From Parapedobacter sp035556095 (GTDB lineage: Bacteria > Bacteroidota > Bacteroidia > Sphingobacteriales > Sphingobacteriaceae): a stretch of 64,000 bases of DNA. The stretch covers positions 183,013 to 247,012 of the forward strand of contig NZ_DATMFT010000029.1 of NCBI RefSeq assembly GCF_035556095.1. The letters are read 5' to 3'. This document shows positions 1-7,759 of this stretch, piece after piece. Both the position numbers and the translations under genes were made by a program. Each line of letters starts with the position of its first letter. Position 1 is the first letter of the stretch. The notes under the pieces were generated by a model that made no database searches, was not told where the DNA came from, and worked only from the letters and a program-made list of their open reading frames with translations.

Positions 1-700
1 TGGCGAAGTAAAGGTATACAACCATGCGTTCGAAAATATGGCATAGCGGCAGAAAACTGAGTGCCTTCTTGAAGTAATCGGGCAGGAGGTCGAAACAATC
101 ATAGACATTCGTCAACACGTTTTTATGGGAAAGGCATACGCCCTTCGGCCTGCCGGTAGTGCCCGACGTATAAATCAAGGTGAGGAGGTCGTCTTCGCCA
201 ACCGCCTCGCGGTACGGGGCCAAATCGACTCCCGACTGTTTGCCTTCGTCAACCAAGATTTGCCAAGAAGGCTCGTCAGCTACGGTATCGAACGTGTAAA
301 TAGGGATGTCGAGCTTGTTTTCAGATAGCACTTCCGCTATTTTTTCATGGAGTTCGGCGTCGCTGAGGAAAACCATCTTCACCTCGGCATCACTCATGAT
401 AAACGATAGGTCTTGCTGGGAAAGCGTGGGATATAATGGAACAACCGCGGCACCCAGTTGATTGATGGCAAAGTCGCAGAAGTTCCATTCGGGACGATTA
501 TGCGACATGAGTGCTATTTTGTCACCCTTGCCAATACCTTTGGCGACCAACCCTTTGCTGAGATGGTCAACGGTCGACAAAAAATCATCGGTCGTATAGT
601 TTGTCCATTTACCATCTGCCTTCCCGGCCACCATGACGGGTTTGGCGTAATGGTTCTTATAATGCGTCAATATGTCGAAAATACGGGTGGGTGTATCCAT
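1..700 (-). CDS. Long-chain acyl-CoA synthetase (AMP-forming), 3' part missing
   Basis: This gene runs off the left edge, so only the N-terminal 233 codons are present. Reading the minus strand from the ATG at 700 gives a protein starting MDTPTRIFDILTHY. The AMP-binding P-loop IYTSGTTGRPKG lies near residue 178 and a segment LCHIFERMV follows near the edge. This is the layout of long-chain fatty acid-CoA ligases (FadD15/FAA1 branch), which activate fatty acids with ATP and CoA in the cytoplasm. A second ATG a little upstream is out of frame, so the start at 700 is favoured. The gene faces away from the next gene. Substrate chain length cannot be judged from the fragment. Family assignment is secure; the exact subfamily is inferred. 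Confidence 0.9.
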   Translation of the reverse strand, partial: MDTPTRIFDILTHYKNHYAKPVMVAGKADGKWTNYTTDDFLSTVDHLSKGLVAKGIGKGDKIALMSHNRPEWNFCDFAINQLGAAVVPLYPTLSQQDLSFIMSDAEVKMVFLSDAELHEKIAEVLSENKLDIPIYTFDTVADEPSWQILVDEGKQSGVDLAPYREAVGEDDLLTLIYTSGTTGRPKGVCLSHKNVLTNVYDCFDLLPDYFKKALSFLPLCHIFERMVVYLYFA

Positions 701-856
701 AACCATTTATCTTGCTGGTTCATAACATCGCCGGAATACTTACATCGGCGCATTTAAAGTTAGCAAGAATTTTAGCGAATTCATAGTTTTTAAAAATATT
801 GCTGACATCGCTGCTATCGGTTATCATATTGGCATCTGTTTTGCGCGGGTAGCGGC

Positions 857-1351
857 ATGGAAACAAAACGGTTGACCTTATTCATAGCGGTTATTTTTTT
901 AGGGATTGGTAGTCATGGCGCTTTCGCGCAGGAATCAGACAGTTACACGCGGGCGATAGGAGGACGTTTTGGCGTTGCAAATGGGATTACCTATAAGCAC
1001 TTCCTTAATGAGAGCCACGCTATCGATGGAATCCTCAATTTCCAGGGCAATAGGAATTTCACCATTTTTAAGTTGCTCGGCCTCTACGAGATCCACCAAC
1101 CTGTAAATTTTGTCGATGTGGAAGGATTGCGCTGGTACTATGGCTTTGGCGGTGGATTGGGCACCTACCGTTATAAAGATACGGACTCAAGTGGATTGGC
1201 TTGGAGCTTCGACGGCGTAGTGGGTGCCGATTACAAAATTCCCGAGGCCCCCATCAACCTGTCGCTGGATTGGAAGCCTACGATGGAGCTAACACCCGAG
1301 TCGGGTGTACGGTTCGATGGCATCGGGCTGTCTATCCGATTTGTGTTTTAA
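857..1351 (+). CDS. Small outer-membrane beta-barrel-like protein
   Basis: This is a 164-residue protein with a clear signal peptide (about residues 1-24, hydrophobic core LFIAVIFLGIG, then AFAQES). The mature part is rich in aromatic residues, glycine and alternating hydrophobic positions. It ends in IGLSIRFVF, a terminal phenylalanine typical of outer-membrane barrels. I do not recognise a named family. It resembles the many small 8-strand-like barrels of Bacteroidota, and the function is unknown. It is transcribed alone, convergent with the M61 peptidase gene, whose stop lies 4 bases beyond its own stop. No exact TAnnTTTG promoter was found upstream. Confidence 0.75.
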   Translation: METKRLTLFIAVIFLGIGSHGAFAQESDSYTRAIGGRFGVANGITYKHFLNESHAIDGILNFQGNRNFTIFKLLGLYEIHQPVNFVDVEGLRWYYGFGGGLGTYRYKDTDSSGLAWSFDGVVGADYKIPEAPINLSLDWKPTMELTPESGVRFDGIGLSIRFVF

Positions 1352-1355
1352 ATCC

Positions 1356-3152
1356 CTATAAAGACAGCCATATTTTTCCCAATAACTCTTGTTCCGCTGA
1401 AACGTTCTTCAACGGTACGATGCGGAACGCACCATTGGTATCTTCACCAAGGGTGATTGTCAGCTCTTTGATTTTACCATCTCTTGCAATGAGCACGTTG
1501 AGCTGATCGCCAACAACTGCCAGCTGCATCAGTCGGCTCAGTTCCCGGCCATTAGCATCCAACCGTTCACCGTTGATGGCAAGGATTTCATCCCTCACAT
1601 TGATCCCGCCGTTCCAGGCGCCCGTGCCGCGGGTTACGCTGGTTACCATAATACGGCCGTCGTTTGCCGAGGTGTTGAAACCGAGATCCGGTACCTGCCG
1701 CCCCTTGTTGTAGTCGACCAATTCGTATCCTACGGGATTGAGGTAACTGTTGTAGTCCAGCGGGCCCACGGCATGTGCGGCATCGAAGATGTCGGCTACG
1801 GATGTGCCTGCAACCTGCTCGATCAACGCTTGGAACTCGGGTATTTCAAAGCCACGTTGCTCGTTGATATAGAATTTTTCGTAAGCTGCCTTTAACACAT
1901 CGTCAAGCCGTTTTTTGCCCTGTGTGGTAGCCAAGATTTTGAGGTCGAGCAGCATGGCCATTAACGCACCTTTATTATAATAAGATACGCTCGTATTGGC
2001 CGAGTTTTCGTCTGGTCGGTAATATTTGATCCATGCATCGAAGCTGGCAAGCGCCACCGGCTGCACGTCGTTACCTGGACGGTTCTCCACCGTATTAACA
2101 TCATTGGATAACGCTTGCAGATAGCCATTTTCATTCAAAAAGCCGCATCGCCGCAGCAGCAGGTTATCATAATAGGCCGTAAAACCTTCCATAATCCATA
2201 ATGCCGATGTGTAGTTTTCTGCATCGTAATCAAAAGGGCCAAGTTCGGCGGGGCGGAGCCGCTTCACATGCCACAGGTGGAAATATTCGTGTGCAACGAG
2301 CCCAAGGAAGCCGACATAGGAGCGTTCGGTTTGGTAACCGTTTCTACTTGCGCCCAACACGGTTGAATTGAGGTGTTCTAAGCCACCGCCGCCCGACTGG
2401 TAATTGTGTACAATGAAGACGTATCGCTTGTTGGGGTTGACGCCGAATATGGAGGTTGCCTCCTCCACAATGGCGGCACAGTCCGTTTTCAGGCGTTCTT
2501 TATCGTAATTGCCACCACCTACCATGGCAATTTCATGGTGTACGCCAGCCGCTTCAAAGGTAAACACATCCTGATTGCCCACTTCAATCGGTGAATCAAA
2601 CAAAATATCGAAGTCCGCCGCTTGAAACGTATTCGGTTTGCCTGCAACGGCGTCAAGGCCAGTAGATATCTTCGACCAATTAGCGTGGGGGACGACCGTA
2701 ACAGCTACCGGGTGGTTTAGCAACCCATCGACATACATAAAGGTAGCCGCCGGGGAAAGGAAGGCATGGCTGTCATCGATAAAATTGGTACGGACAGAGA
2801 CTTCAAAACCGTATATGCGGTAACTGAACGTTATCTTTTTCGCCTTGTCCGATTGGATACGCCACGTGTTTTTATCGATTTTTTCAACGGCGAGGTGGGC
2901 ACCGTCCGCGTCGCATGCTTCCACGCTTTCCACATGCCTCGAATATTCGCGTACGAGGTAAGACCCCGGAGTCCATACGGGCATCTTCACATCGATATAG
3001 TCTTTGCGAAGGTCTGAAATTTCCATTTTTATCTCAGCGTAGTGGGCCTGCGGCTCCTTGAACGATACCTCGAAATGGATGGTTGGCACAGCGAGAGCTG
3101 ATGTGGTCACAGTGGTCATAAGGACGAGCAAATTAATACGGATTCTTCTCAT
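1356..3152 (-). CDS. M61 family metallopeptidase with PDZ domain
   Basis: The 598-residue product starts with a signal peptide (residues 1-21). An N-terminal M61 beta domain follows, then the zinc motif HEYFH at residues 288-292. The downstream ALWIMEGFTAYYD segment supplies the expected glutamate ligand. A PDZ domain is visible near residues 480-590 (GRIMVTSVTRGTGAW, then DEILAINGERLD). This order is that of glycyl aminopeptidase-type M61 enzymes, probably periplasmic. Length fits the family. It is a single gene on the minus strand, with 78 bases separating its start from the end of the SDR gene upstream. Physiological substrate is unknown. The family call is confident. Confidence 0.93.
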   Translation of the reverse strand: MRRIRINLLVLMTTVTTSALAVPTIHFEVSFKEPQAHYAEIKMEISDLRKDYIDVKMPVWTPGSYLVREYSRHVESVEACDADGAHLAVEKIDKNTWRIQSDKAKKITFSYRIYGFEVSVRTNFIDDSHAFLSPAATFMYVDGLLNHPVAVTVVPHANWSKISTGLDAVAGKPNTFQAADFDILFDSPIEVGNQDVFTFEAAGVHHEIAMVGGGNYDKERLKTDCAAIVEEATSIFGVNPNKRYVFIVHNYQSGGGGLEHLNSTVLGASRNGYQTERSYVGFLGLVAHEYFHLWHVKRLRPAELGPFDYDAENYTSALWIMEGFTAYYDNLLLRRCGFLNENGYLQALSNDVNTVENRPGNDVQPVALASFDAWIKYYRPDENSANTSVSYYNKGALMAMLLDLKILATTQGKKRLDDVLKAAYEKFYINEQRGFEIPEFQALIEQVAGTSVADIFDAAHAVGPLDYNSYLNPVGYELVDYNKGRQVPDLGFNTSANDGRIMVTSVTRGTGAWNGGINVRDEILAINGERLDANGRELSRLMQLAVVGDQLNVLIARDGKIKELTITLGEDTNGAFRIVPLKNVSAEQELLGKIWLSL

Positions 3153-3230
3153 GATGGTGCAAATAGGGAAATGCGAAAATACAAGTATCCGTTAAAGCAA
3201 CAAAGAAATAGGCACTTTAATTGAAAATCA

Positions 3231-3992
3231 TTATTCACGTACAGCCAGGGTTGCATTAGCCTGCATGGTAGGCATGATGACCATGTCGTTGACATTGACG
3301 TGCTTCGGCCGGGAAGCGGCAAACCATACCGCCTCGGCGATGTCTTCAGCCACGAGTGGCTCAATGTGATCGTAAACCGCGGCTGCGCGCTCGACGTCGC
3401 CCTTGAAACGCACCTTCGAAAACTCGGTTTCCACCATGCCTGGATGGATGGCGGTTACCTTGATGTGTTTGTCGAGCAAGTCGATCCGCATGCCCTTGGT
3501 AAGGGCGTCCACCGCATGTTTGGTCGCGCAGTATACATTTCCATTGGGATACACTTCTTTGCCGGCGATGGAACCGAGGTTGATGATATGCCCTTGCCGG
3601 CGTGCCACCATCATAGGGGCCACCGCGCGGGTAACGTAAAGTAACCCTTTAACGTTGGTGTCAATCATGCGATCCCAATCGCCGATATCGCCCGAGTGTA
3701 TCGGGTCGAGTCCTTGGCTCAGGCCTGCATTGTTTACCAAAACGTCCACCTGTTTCCATCGTTCGGGGAGGTTGTTGAATGAGGTCGATACCTCATCTGC
3801 ATCACGGACGTCGAGTGCCAGGAGATGCGTCTGTATACCAAAAGCCGTGGTAAGCTGCACCGCCAGTGCCTCCAAGCGGTCAATGCGGCGTGCAGCCAAT
3901 AACAAATCGTAACTTTGGCGGGCGAATACCCGTGCGCAAGCTTCGCCGATGCCGGCACTTGCTCCTGTGATGAATGCTATTTTTTTAGACAT
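3231..3992 (-). CDS. Short-chain dehydrogenase/reductase, YdfG-like
   Basis: This is a classical SDR of 253 residues. The cofactor motif TGASAGIGEA sits at residues 9-18, NNAG in the middle, the catalytic serine in NLGSIAG, and YCATK supplies the Tyr and Lys. The overall form is close to the YdfG/serine 3-dehydrogenase branch, which oxidises or reduces 3-hydroxy acids with NADP. The true substrate here is not determinable. The ATG is unusual: it lies inside the first unit of a 7-bp repeat array that fills much of the gap to porT. It is probably co-transcribed with ubiE and porT upstream. Confidence 0.9.
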   Translation of the reverse strand: MSKKIAFITGASAGIGEACARVFARQSYDLLLAARRIDRLEALAVQLTTAFGIQTHLLALDVRDADEVSTSFNNLPERWKQVDVLVNNAGLSQGLDPIHSGDIGDWDRMIDTNVKGLLYVTRAVAPMMVARRQGHIINLGSIAGKEVYPNGNVYCATKHAVDALTKGMRIDLLDKHIKVTAIHPGMVETEFSKVRFKGDVERAAAVYDHIEPLVAEDIAEAVWFAASRPKHVNVNDMVIMPTMQANATLAVRE

Positions 3993-4021
3993 GAGATGTT
4001 AGATATGAGACATTAGATTAA
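3987..4021. repeat. Heptamer repeat array A (5 units)
   Basis: Five consecutive 7-bp units read on the plus strand are AGACATG, AGATGTT, AGATATG, AGACATT and AGATTAA. The array lies between the porT stop and the SDR start. The first unit contains the complement of the SDR ATG (3990-3992). The remaining gap to 4048 is CA-rich with a weaker similar rhythm. Related arrays occur at 35026-35102, 35874-35950 and 45544-45647. Its function is unknown. Confidence 0.75.
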
Positions 4022-4048
4022 GTTCACAACCACCACCAACTCGCAACC

Positions 4049-4759
4049 TCACTCAAAATACAAACTCACCTGAAAGCTCCGCATGTAAAGTCGTTCCAAT
4101 GGGGAGTCGTTATTGAACGTATTGTTATCGCTAACATTCAGCAGGTTTCCGACGCTTTGGACCCACCGGATTTCAGGCGACATTTTGAAATAGTCGAAGT
4201 AGACATCGAAGCCGATGCCAGCGGTATAAGCAAGGTAACCGCGGTTGGTCATGATGTCTATGTTGCGGTCGTATCTTTTTGCGGACGAAACGTTGAAAGC
4301 CAGCTCACCGCCACCAACAAGGTAGCCCCGCATGTTTGTCTTCCGGTCAGACTTGAACTTCAACAGCAACGGGACTCCAATGTCGGAACGATGCACTTTA
4401 TTCGATTTTACATGGTCGGGGTCCGTTTCTGTGATGGTATTCACATGTATGTTCATAAACCGCAAATTCGGCTGGAGCCTGAGATTGAGGTTTTCCGTCA
4501 GTTTCAGGTCGGCAAGCAGCCCCAAGCCCACATTGCCGCTAAAAGGCGAGGTCACGTATGTATACCCCTCATCCCGCCAAGATGGTTTCAAATCGATTTT
4601 ATAATCCGCATTGATGTAATGGAAGCTGAAACCGAAATGCAGTGTTTCATCGTCAACACCACCGCCCCAACGTTGGTAGCGTTGCTGGGCTTGTGTGGTA
4701 GCCGAAACCAACAAAACAAAGGCTATGGAGCATATGATGTAGTGGCTCCGACACTTCAT
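4049..4759 (-). CDS. porT: PorT-like type IX secretion/gliding outer-membrane barrel protein
   Basis: The product is about 236 residues with a signal peptide (MKCRSHYIICSIAFVLLVSA, cleavage near TTQAQQ). The mature part is a beta-barrel with the motif DETLHFGFSFHYINADYKI near its N-terminus and a C-terminal aromatic/Glu end. In many Bacteroidota the type IX secretion protein PorT/SprT lies directly after ubiE and begins in this manner, so both sequence and synteny support the call. I chose the ATG at 4759 because it overlaps the ubiE stop as ATGA, indicating translational coupling. A longer reading from 4783 would lengthen the overlap and spoil the signal peptide. The expected role is in the outer-membrane translocon that exports CTD-bearing proteins. 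The giant protein at the right end may be a substrate. Confidence 0.8.
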   Translation of the reverse strand: MKCRSHYIICSIAFVLLVSATTQAQQRYQRWGGGVDDETLHFGFSFHYINADYKIDLKPSWRDEGYTYVTSPFSGNVGLGLLADLKLTENLNLRLQPNLRFMNIHVNTITETDPDHVKSNKVHRSDIGVPLLLKFKSDRKTNMRGYLVGGGELAFNVSSAKRYDRNIDIMTNRGYLAYTAGIGFDVYFDYFKMSPEIRWVQSVGNLLNVSDNNTFNNDSPLERLYMRSFQVSLYFE

Positions 4760-5493
4760 TTCGTTGCGATGTAGATGGTGCAAATGCCGAATGTTTGCGG
4801 GCGCGATAGTGCCGTGTAGAATCCCACGCGTTGGAGGATATCCGTAAACTGCTTTCCATCCGGGAATTGCGCAACGGATTCAGGCAGATAGCTATATGCG
4901 CGGTGATCTTTAGAAAATACCTTACCGATAAGGGGCGTGATGTGGTTGAAATAAAAATGATAAAGTTGCTTTATCGGGAAACTTTTGGGTTTGGAAAATT
5001 CGAGGATGACCACTTTCCCGCCGGGCTTGAGCACACGGTAAATATTCGCGAGGCCCTTTTCGAGGTTTTCGAAATTGCGGACGCCAAAAGCCACGGTTAC
5101 GGCATCGAACGTGCTGTCTGCGAAGGGCAGGCTCTCCGAATCGGCCAAGACGACCTCAAATTGGTCGCTGAGGCTCTTCTTGATTATTTTTTCGCGGGCA
5201 ATGGCTAGCATTCCCGATGAAATGTCGACGCCGATAACTTTTCTTGGTTGCAGAATGTTGATGGCTTCCAAAGCAAAATCGCCCGTGCCGGTAGCCACAT
5301 CAAGCAACCGTTGGGGCTTGCTCGCTTTGAGTGCACGGATCGCTTTCTTCCGCCAGATAATATCGATGCCCAATGACATGAAATGATTGAGGAAGTCATA
5401 AGTGCCCGAAATGTTGTCGAACATGTCGGCAACCTGTTGCTTTTTATCCGCGTCGGTATCTTTATAAGGCTTTACTGTTTGCGATGTCGTCAT
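4756..5493 (-). CDS. ubiE: Demethylmenaquinone methyltransferase UbiE/MenG
   Basis: This is a SAM-dependent methyltransferase of about 245 residues that performs the last step of menaquinone synthesis. Visible features are MFDNISGTYDFLNH near the start, the SAM-binding LLDVATGTGDFALEA, the ubiE signature segments (DSTFDAVTVAFGVRNF, LKPGGKVVILEFSKP) and the ending TFGICTIYIATK. The reading frame stays open upstream to 5628, but that stretch lies antisense to RNase P RNA and contains a promoter-like TATCTTTG. The ATG at 5493 (MTTSQTVKPYKD) is therefore preferred. Its stop overlaps the porT start (ATGA). Function is confident; the start is well supported but unproven. Confidence 0.95.
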   Translation of the reverse strand: MTTSQTVKPYKDTDADKKQQVADMFDNISGTYDFLNHFMSLGIDIIWRKKAIRALKASKPQRLLDVATGTGDFALEAINILQPRKVIGVDISSGMLAIAREKIIKKSLSDQFEVVLADSESLPFADSTFDAVTVAFGVRNFENLEKGLANIYRVLKPGGKVVILEFSKPKSFPIKQLYHFYFNHITPLIGKVFSKDHRAYSYLPESVAQFPDGKQFTDILQRVGFYTALSRPQTFGICTIYIATK

Positions 5494-5499
5494 GGTAGA

Positions 5500-5507
5500 C
5501 AAAGATA
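5500..5507 (-). promoter_or_regulatory. -7 promoter element for ubiE
   Basis: On the minus strand TATCTTTG matches the Bacteroidota -7 consensus TAnnTTTG and ends only 6 bases before the ubiE ATG at 5493. The mRNA would then start at or just before the start codon. No good -33 TTG is visible at the usual spacing, which lowers confidence. Confidence 0.45.
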
Positions 5508-5559
5508 CGGTTTTACCGCGTTCGTGGGCCATACGCTTCAAACTTAATAACTTATTATG

Positions 5560-5567
5560 TACCTTTG
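5560..5567 (+). promoter_or_regulatory. -7 promoter element for rnpB
   Basis: TACCTTTG matches TAnnTTTG exactly and lies 3 bases before the predicted 5' end of RNase P RNA. The -33 region is weak. It is back-to-back with the ubiE promoter element. Confidence 0.6.
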
Positions 5568-5570
5568 CGC

Positions 5571-5971
5571 AAGGCAAACCTGTTCTATCGCTCTTCCGCC
5601 ACGGTGGGAGGGAGGAAAGTCCGGACAACGCAGAGCACCCCGCTTCCTAACGGGAAGGGTTCCGTTTCGCTTCAGGCGAGACGGAGCACGGAAAGTGCCA
5701 CAGAAAATAAACCGTCCGCCAGCTGGCGGATAAGGGTGAAAACGTGGGGTAAGAGCCCACGGCTTTGCATGGTGACATGCATCGCGGTAAACCCCGGGGG
5801 TTGAAAGGTCAAATAGGTTGTGGACACCAGGAGGCTGCTCGTCTCCATCCGTCACCGGCGGAACCGCAACGGGTAGACTGCTCGAGCCTGCCAGTGATGG
5901 CAGGCCCAGATAAATGATAGAAACCCCGCCCTAGGCGAGGGATACAGAATCCGGCTTATAGGGTTTGCCTT
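5571..5971 (+). ncRNA. rnpB: RNase P RNA component
   Basis: This is the catalytic RNA of ribonuclease P, which matures tRNA 5' ends. The bacterial class A hallmarks are present: GGGAGGAAAGTCCGGACA near the 5' end (5608-5625), a CACAGAAA segment near 5699, GGGTGAAAACGTGGGGTAAGAGCCC near 5734-5759, and ACAGAATCCGGCTTATAG near 5944-5961. The outermost stem P1 is formed by AAGGCAAACC at 5571 and GGGTTTGCCTT ending at 5971, which sets both ends. A run of T follows at once and serves as terminator. The open frame on the opposite strand is an artefact of extending ubiE upstream. Confidence 0.97.
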
Positions 5972-6022
5972 TTTTTAGACAAGTAAACTTTAAATGATAA
6001 AGCGCCATTCACAACTGAATAA

Positions 6023-7441
6023 ATGACCAAAATATTAATTATTGACGACGAGCGGGCCATTCGGAGCACATTGCGTGAGATTCTCGAATATGAAGACTAT
6101 AAGGTTATTGATGCCGATAATGGTACCGATGGATTGGCTATAATCAAGAAAGAAGATATTGACCTCGTGCTCTGCGATATCAAAATGAGCAAAATGGACG
6201 GCATGGAGGTGCTCACCGAAGCATTGGTTATCAAGCCGGATTTGCCATTTATCATGATATCAGGACACGGCACCATAGAAACTGCCGTCGAAGCGAGTAA
6301 AAAAGGTGCTTACGATTTTATCTCCAAACCGCCCGATTTGAACCGGTTGCTGATTACCGTACGTAATGCGCTCGAACGTGGTACGCTGGTTACCGAAACC
6401 AAGGTGCTGAAGCGTAAAGTCAGTAAAACACGAGATATATTGGGTGACTCCGAGGCCATTTTGCGCATCAAGGAGACCATTGAGCGGGTAGCACCCACCG
6501 AAGCCCGCGTGTTGGTAACCGGGGCGAATGGCAGCGGAAAGGAACTCGTGGCCCGGTGGCTTCACGAAAAGTCGACACGGGCCGATGCGCCCCTCATTGA
6601 GGTGAATTGTGCTGCCATACCTTCGGAATTGATTGAAAGTGAGCTTTTCGGTCATGAAAAGGGGTCGTTTACATCTGCTATCAAGCAACGTATCGGTAAG
6701 TTTGAACAAGCGGATAACGGCACGCTGTTTCTTGATGAAATCGGCGATATGAGCCTTTCGGCCCAAGCTAAGGTGCTTCGGGCATTGCAGGAAAATAAGG
6801 TGACAAGGGTAGGTGGGGAAAAGGAAATCAGCGTGAATGTACGTGTCATCGCGGCGACTAACAAGGACTTGCTTAAAGAAATCGATGCGGGTAATTTCCG
6901 TATGGACCTTTACCACCGGTTGAGTGTCATCATCATCCACGTGCCCCCGTTAGTGGAGCGTAAAGAGGATATCCCCGTACTGGCAAAACAATTTTGCGAA
7001 GAGGTGTGCGGTGAATACAACATGCCCGTAAAGAAAATTACCGACGACGCAATGGAAGCATTGAAAAGGCTACCATGGACGGGTAATATTCGAGAACTGC
7101 GTAATATGGTGGAGCGGTTGATTATACTAAGCGACAAAGCGATTACCGATAGAGACGTACGGGCATTTGCGAACCCCGGTAGTGCAATGCCGGCGGTGGA
7201 AAATACGGAAATCACCGCCGGTGTGGACAGGCCGTGTCCTACACCTGATGGAAGCCCGATTGCGAATTACGATGATTTCACGTCGTTCCAGGATTTCAAA
7301 GACCATACAGAAAAGGAGTTTATCAAGTATAAGTTGGAGAAGAACGGCTGGAACGTGTCCAAAACTGCGGATGAAATCGACATCCAGCGGAGCCACCTGT
7401 ATAGTAAAATTGAGAAATTCGGACTGAAAAGGGAACCGTAG
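6023..7441 (+). CDS. NtrC-family sigma-54-type response regulator
   Basis: The 472-residue protein has a receiver domain (residues 1-120, phospho-acceptor Asp52 in VLCDIKMSKMDG), then a central AAA+ domain with Walker A GANGSGKE and Walker B TLFLDEIGDMS, and a C-terminal Fis-type helix-turn-helix (WNVSKTADEIDIQRSHLYSK). The GAFTGA loop that contacts sigma-54 reads GSFTSA. The Phe-Thr core is kept but Gly/Ala are changed, a variant I believe is common among Bacteroidota members. It would activate RpoN promoters after phosphorylation by an unlinked kinase, since no kinase gene is adjacent. Target genes are not evident. Confidence 0.93.
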   Translation: MTKILIIDDERAIRSTLREILEYEDYKVIDADNGTDGLAIIKKEDIDLVLCDIKMSKMDGMEVLTEALVIKPDLPFIMISGHGTIETAVEASKKGAYDFISKPPDLNRLLITVRNALERGTLVTETKVLKRKVSKTRDILGDSEAILRIKETIERVAPTEARVLVTGANGSGKELVARWLHEKSTRADAPLIEVNCAAIPSELIESELFGHEKGSFTSAIKQRIGKFEQADNGTLFLDEIGDMSLSAQAKVLRALQENKVTRVGGEKEISVNVRVIAATNKDLLKEIDAGNFRMDLYHRLSVIIIHVPPLVERKEDIPVLAKQFCEEVCGEYNMPVKKITDDAMEALKRLPWTGNIRELRNMVERLIILSDKAITDRDVRAFANPGSAMPAVENTEITAGVDRPCPTPDGSPIANYDDFTSFQDFKDHTEKEFIKYKLEKNGWNVSKTADEIDIQRSHLYSKIEKFGLKREP

Positions 7442-7474
7442 CCACTGCCAGATTCATCTATTGGCGGGCTGGTT

Positions 7475-7657
7475 TTATTCGTTGAATTTACGGTGCTGTT
7501 TTTTAATAAGTACCACCACGATAATAATCAGCACGATTGCCCCCAAGGCAATGTAGCCATAAGTCTGCCAAGTGTTCTCCACAGCCGCTGTGTCACTTTG
7601 TTGGACAACGGCGGGAACACCAAATGAGGCAATAAACGACGCAACGGTGCTCTGCAT
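7475..7657 (-). CDS. Small single-span membrane protein
   Basis: This is a 60-residue reading frame with one strong hydrophobic helix (IALGAIVLIIIVVVLI, about residues 34-50), followed by a short basic tail KKQHRKFNE. The N-terminal half is polar. It lies on the minus strand, convergent with the NtrC-type regulator and 102 bases downstream of the hom stop. The clear membrane helix with a positive-inside tail makes it a plausible real gene. No family is recognised and no function is assigned. Confidence 0.55.
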   Translation of the reverse strand: MQSTVASFIASFGVPAVVQQSDTAAVENTWQTYGYIALGAIVLIIIVVVLIKKQHRKFNE

Positions 7658-7759
7658 GTCGCAATTTCTTTAACGTATTACAATTTGTACAATATATAAA
7701 TTATAATGTACAAAGACGCTCAATGTTTGCCTTTAGCCTCTTTTGTTACAAATCGATGA

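Noticed and set aside
5494..5628. N-terminal extension of UbiE by 45 residues
   Set aside because: The extension is antisense to RNase P RNA and to a promoter element, and the family N-terminus begins near the ATG at 5493.
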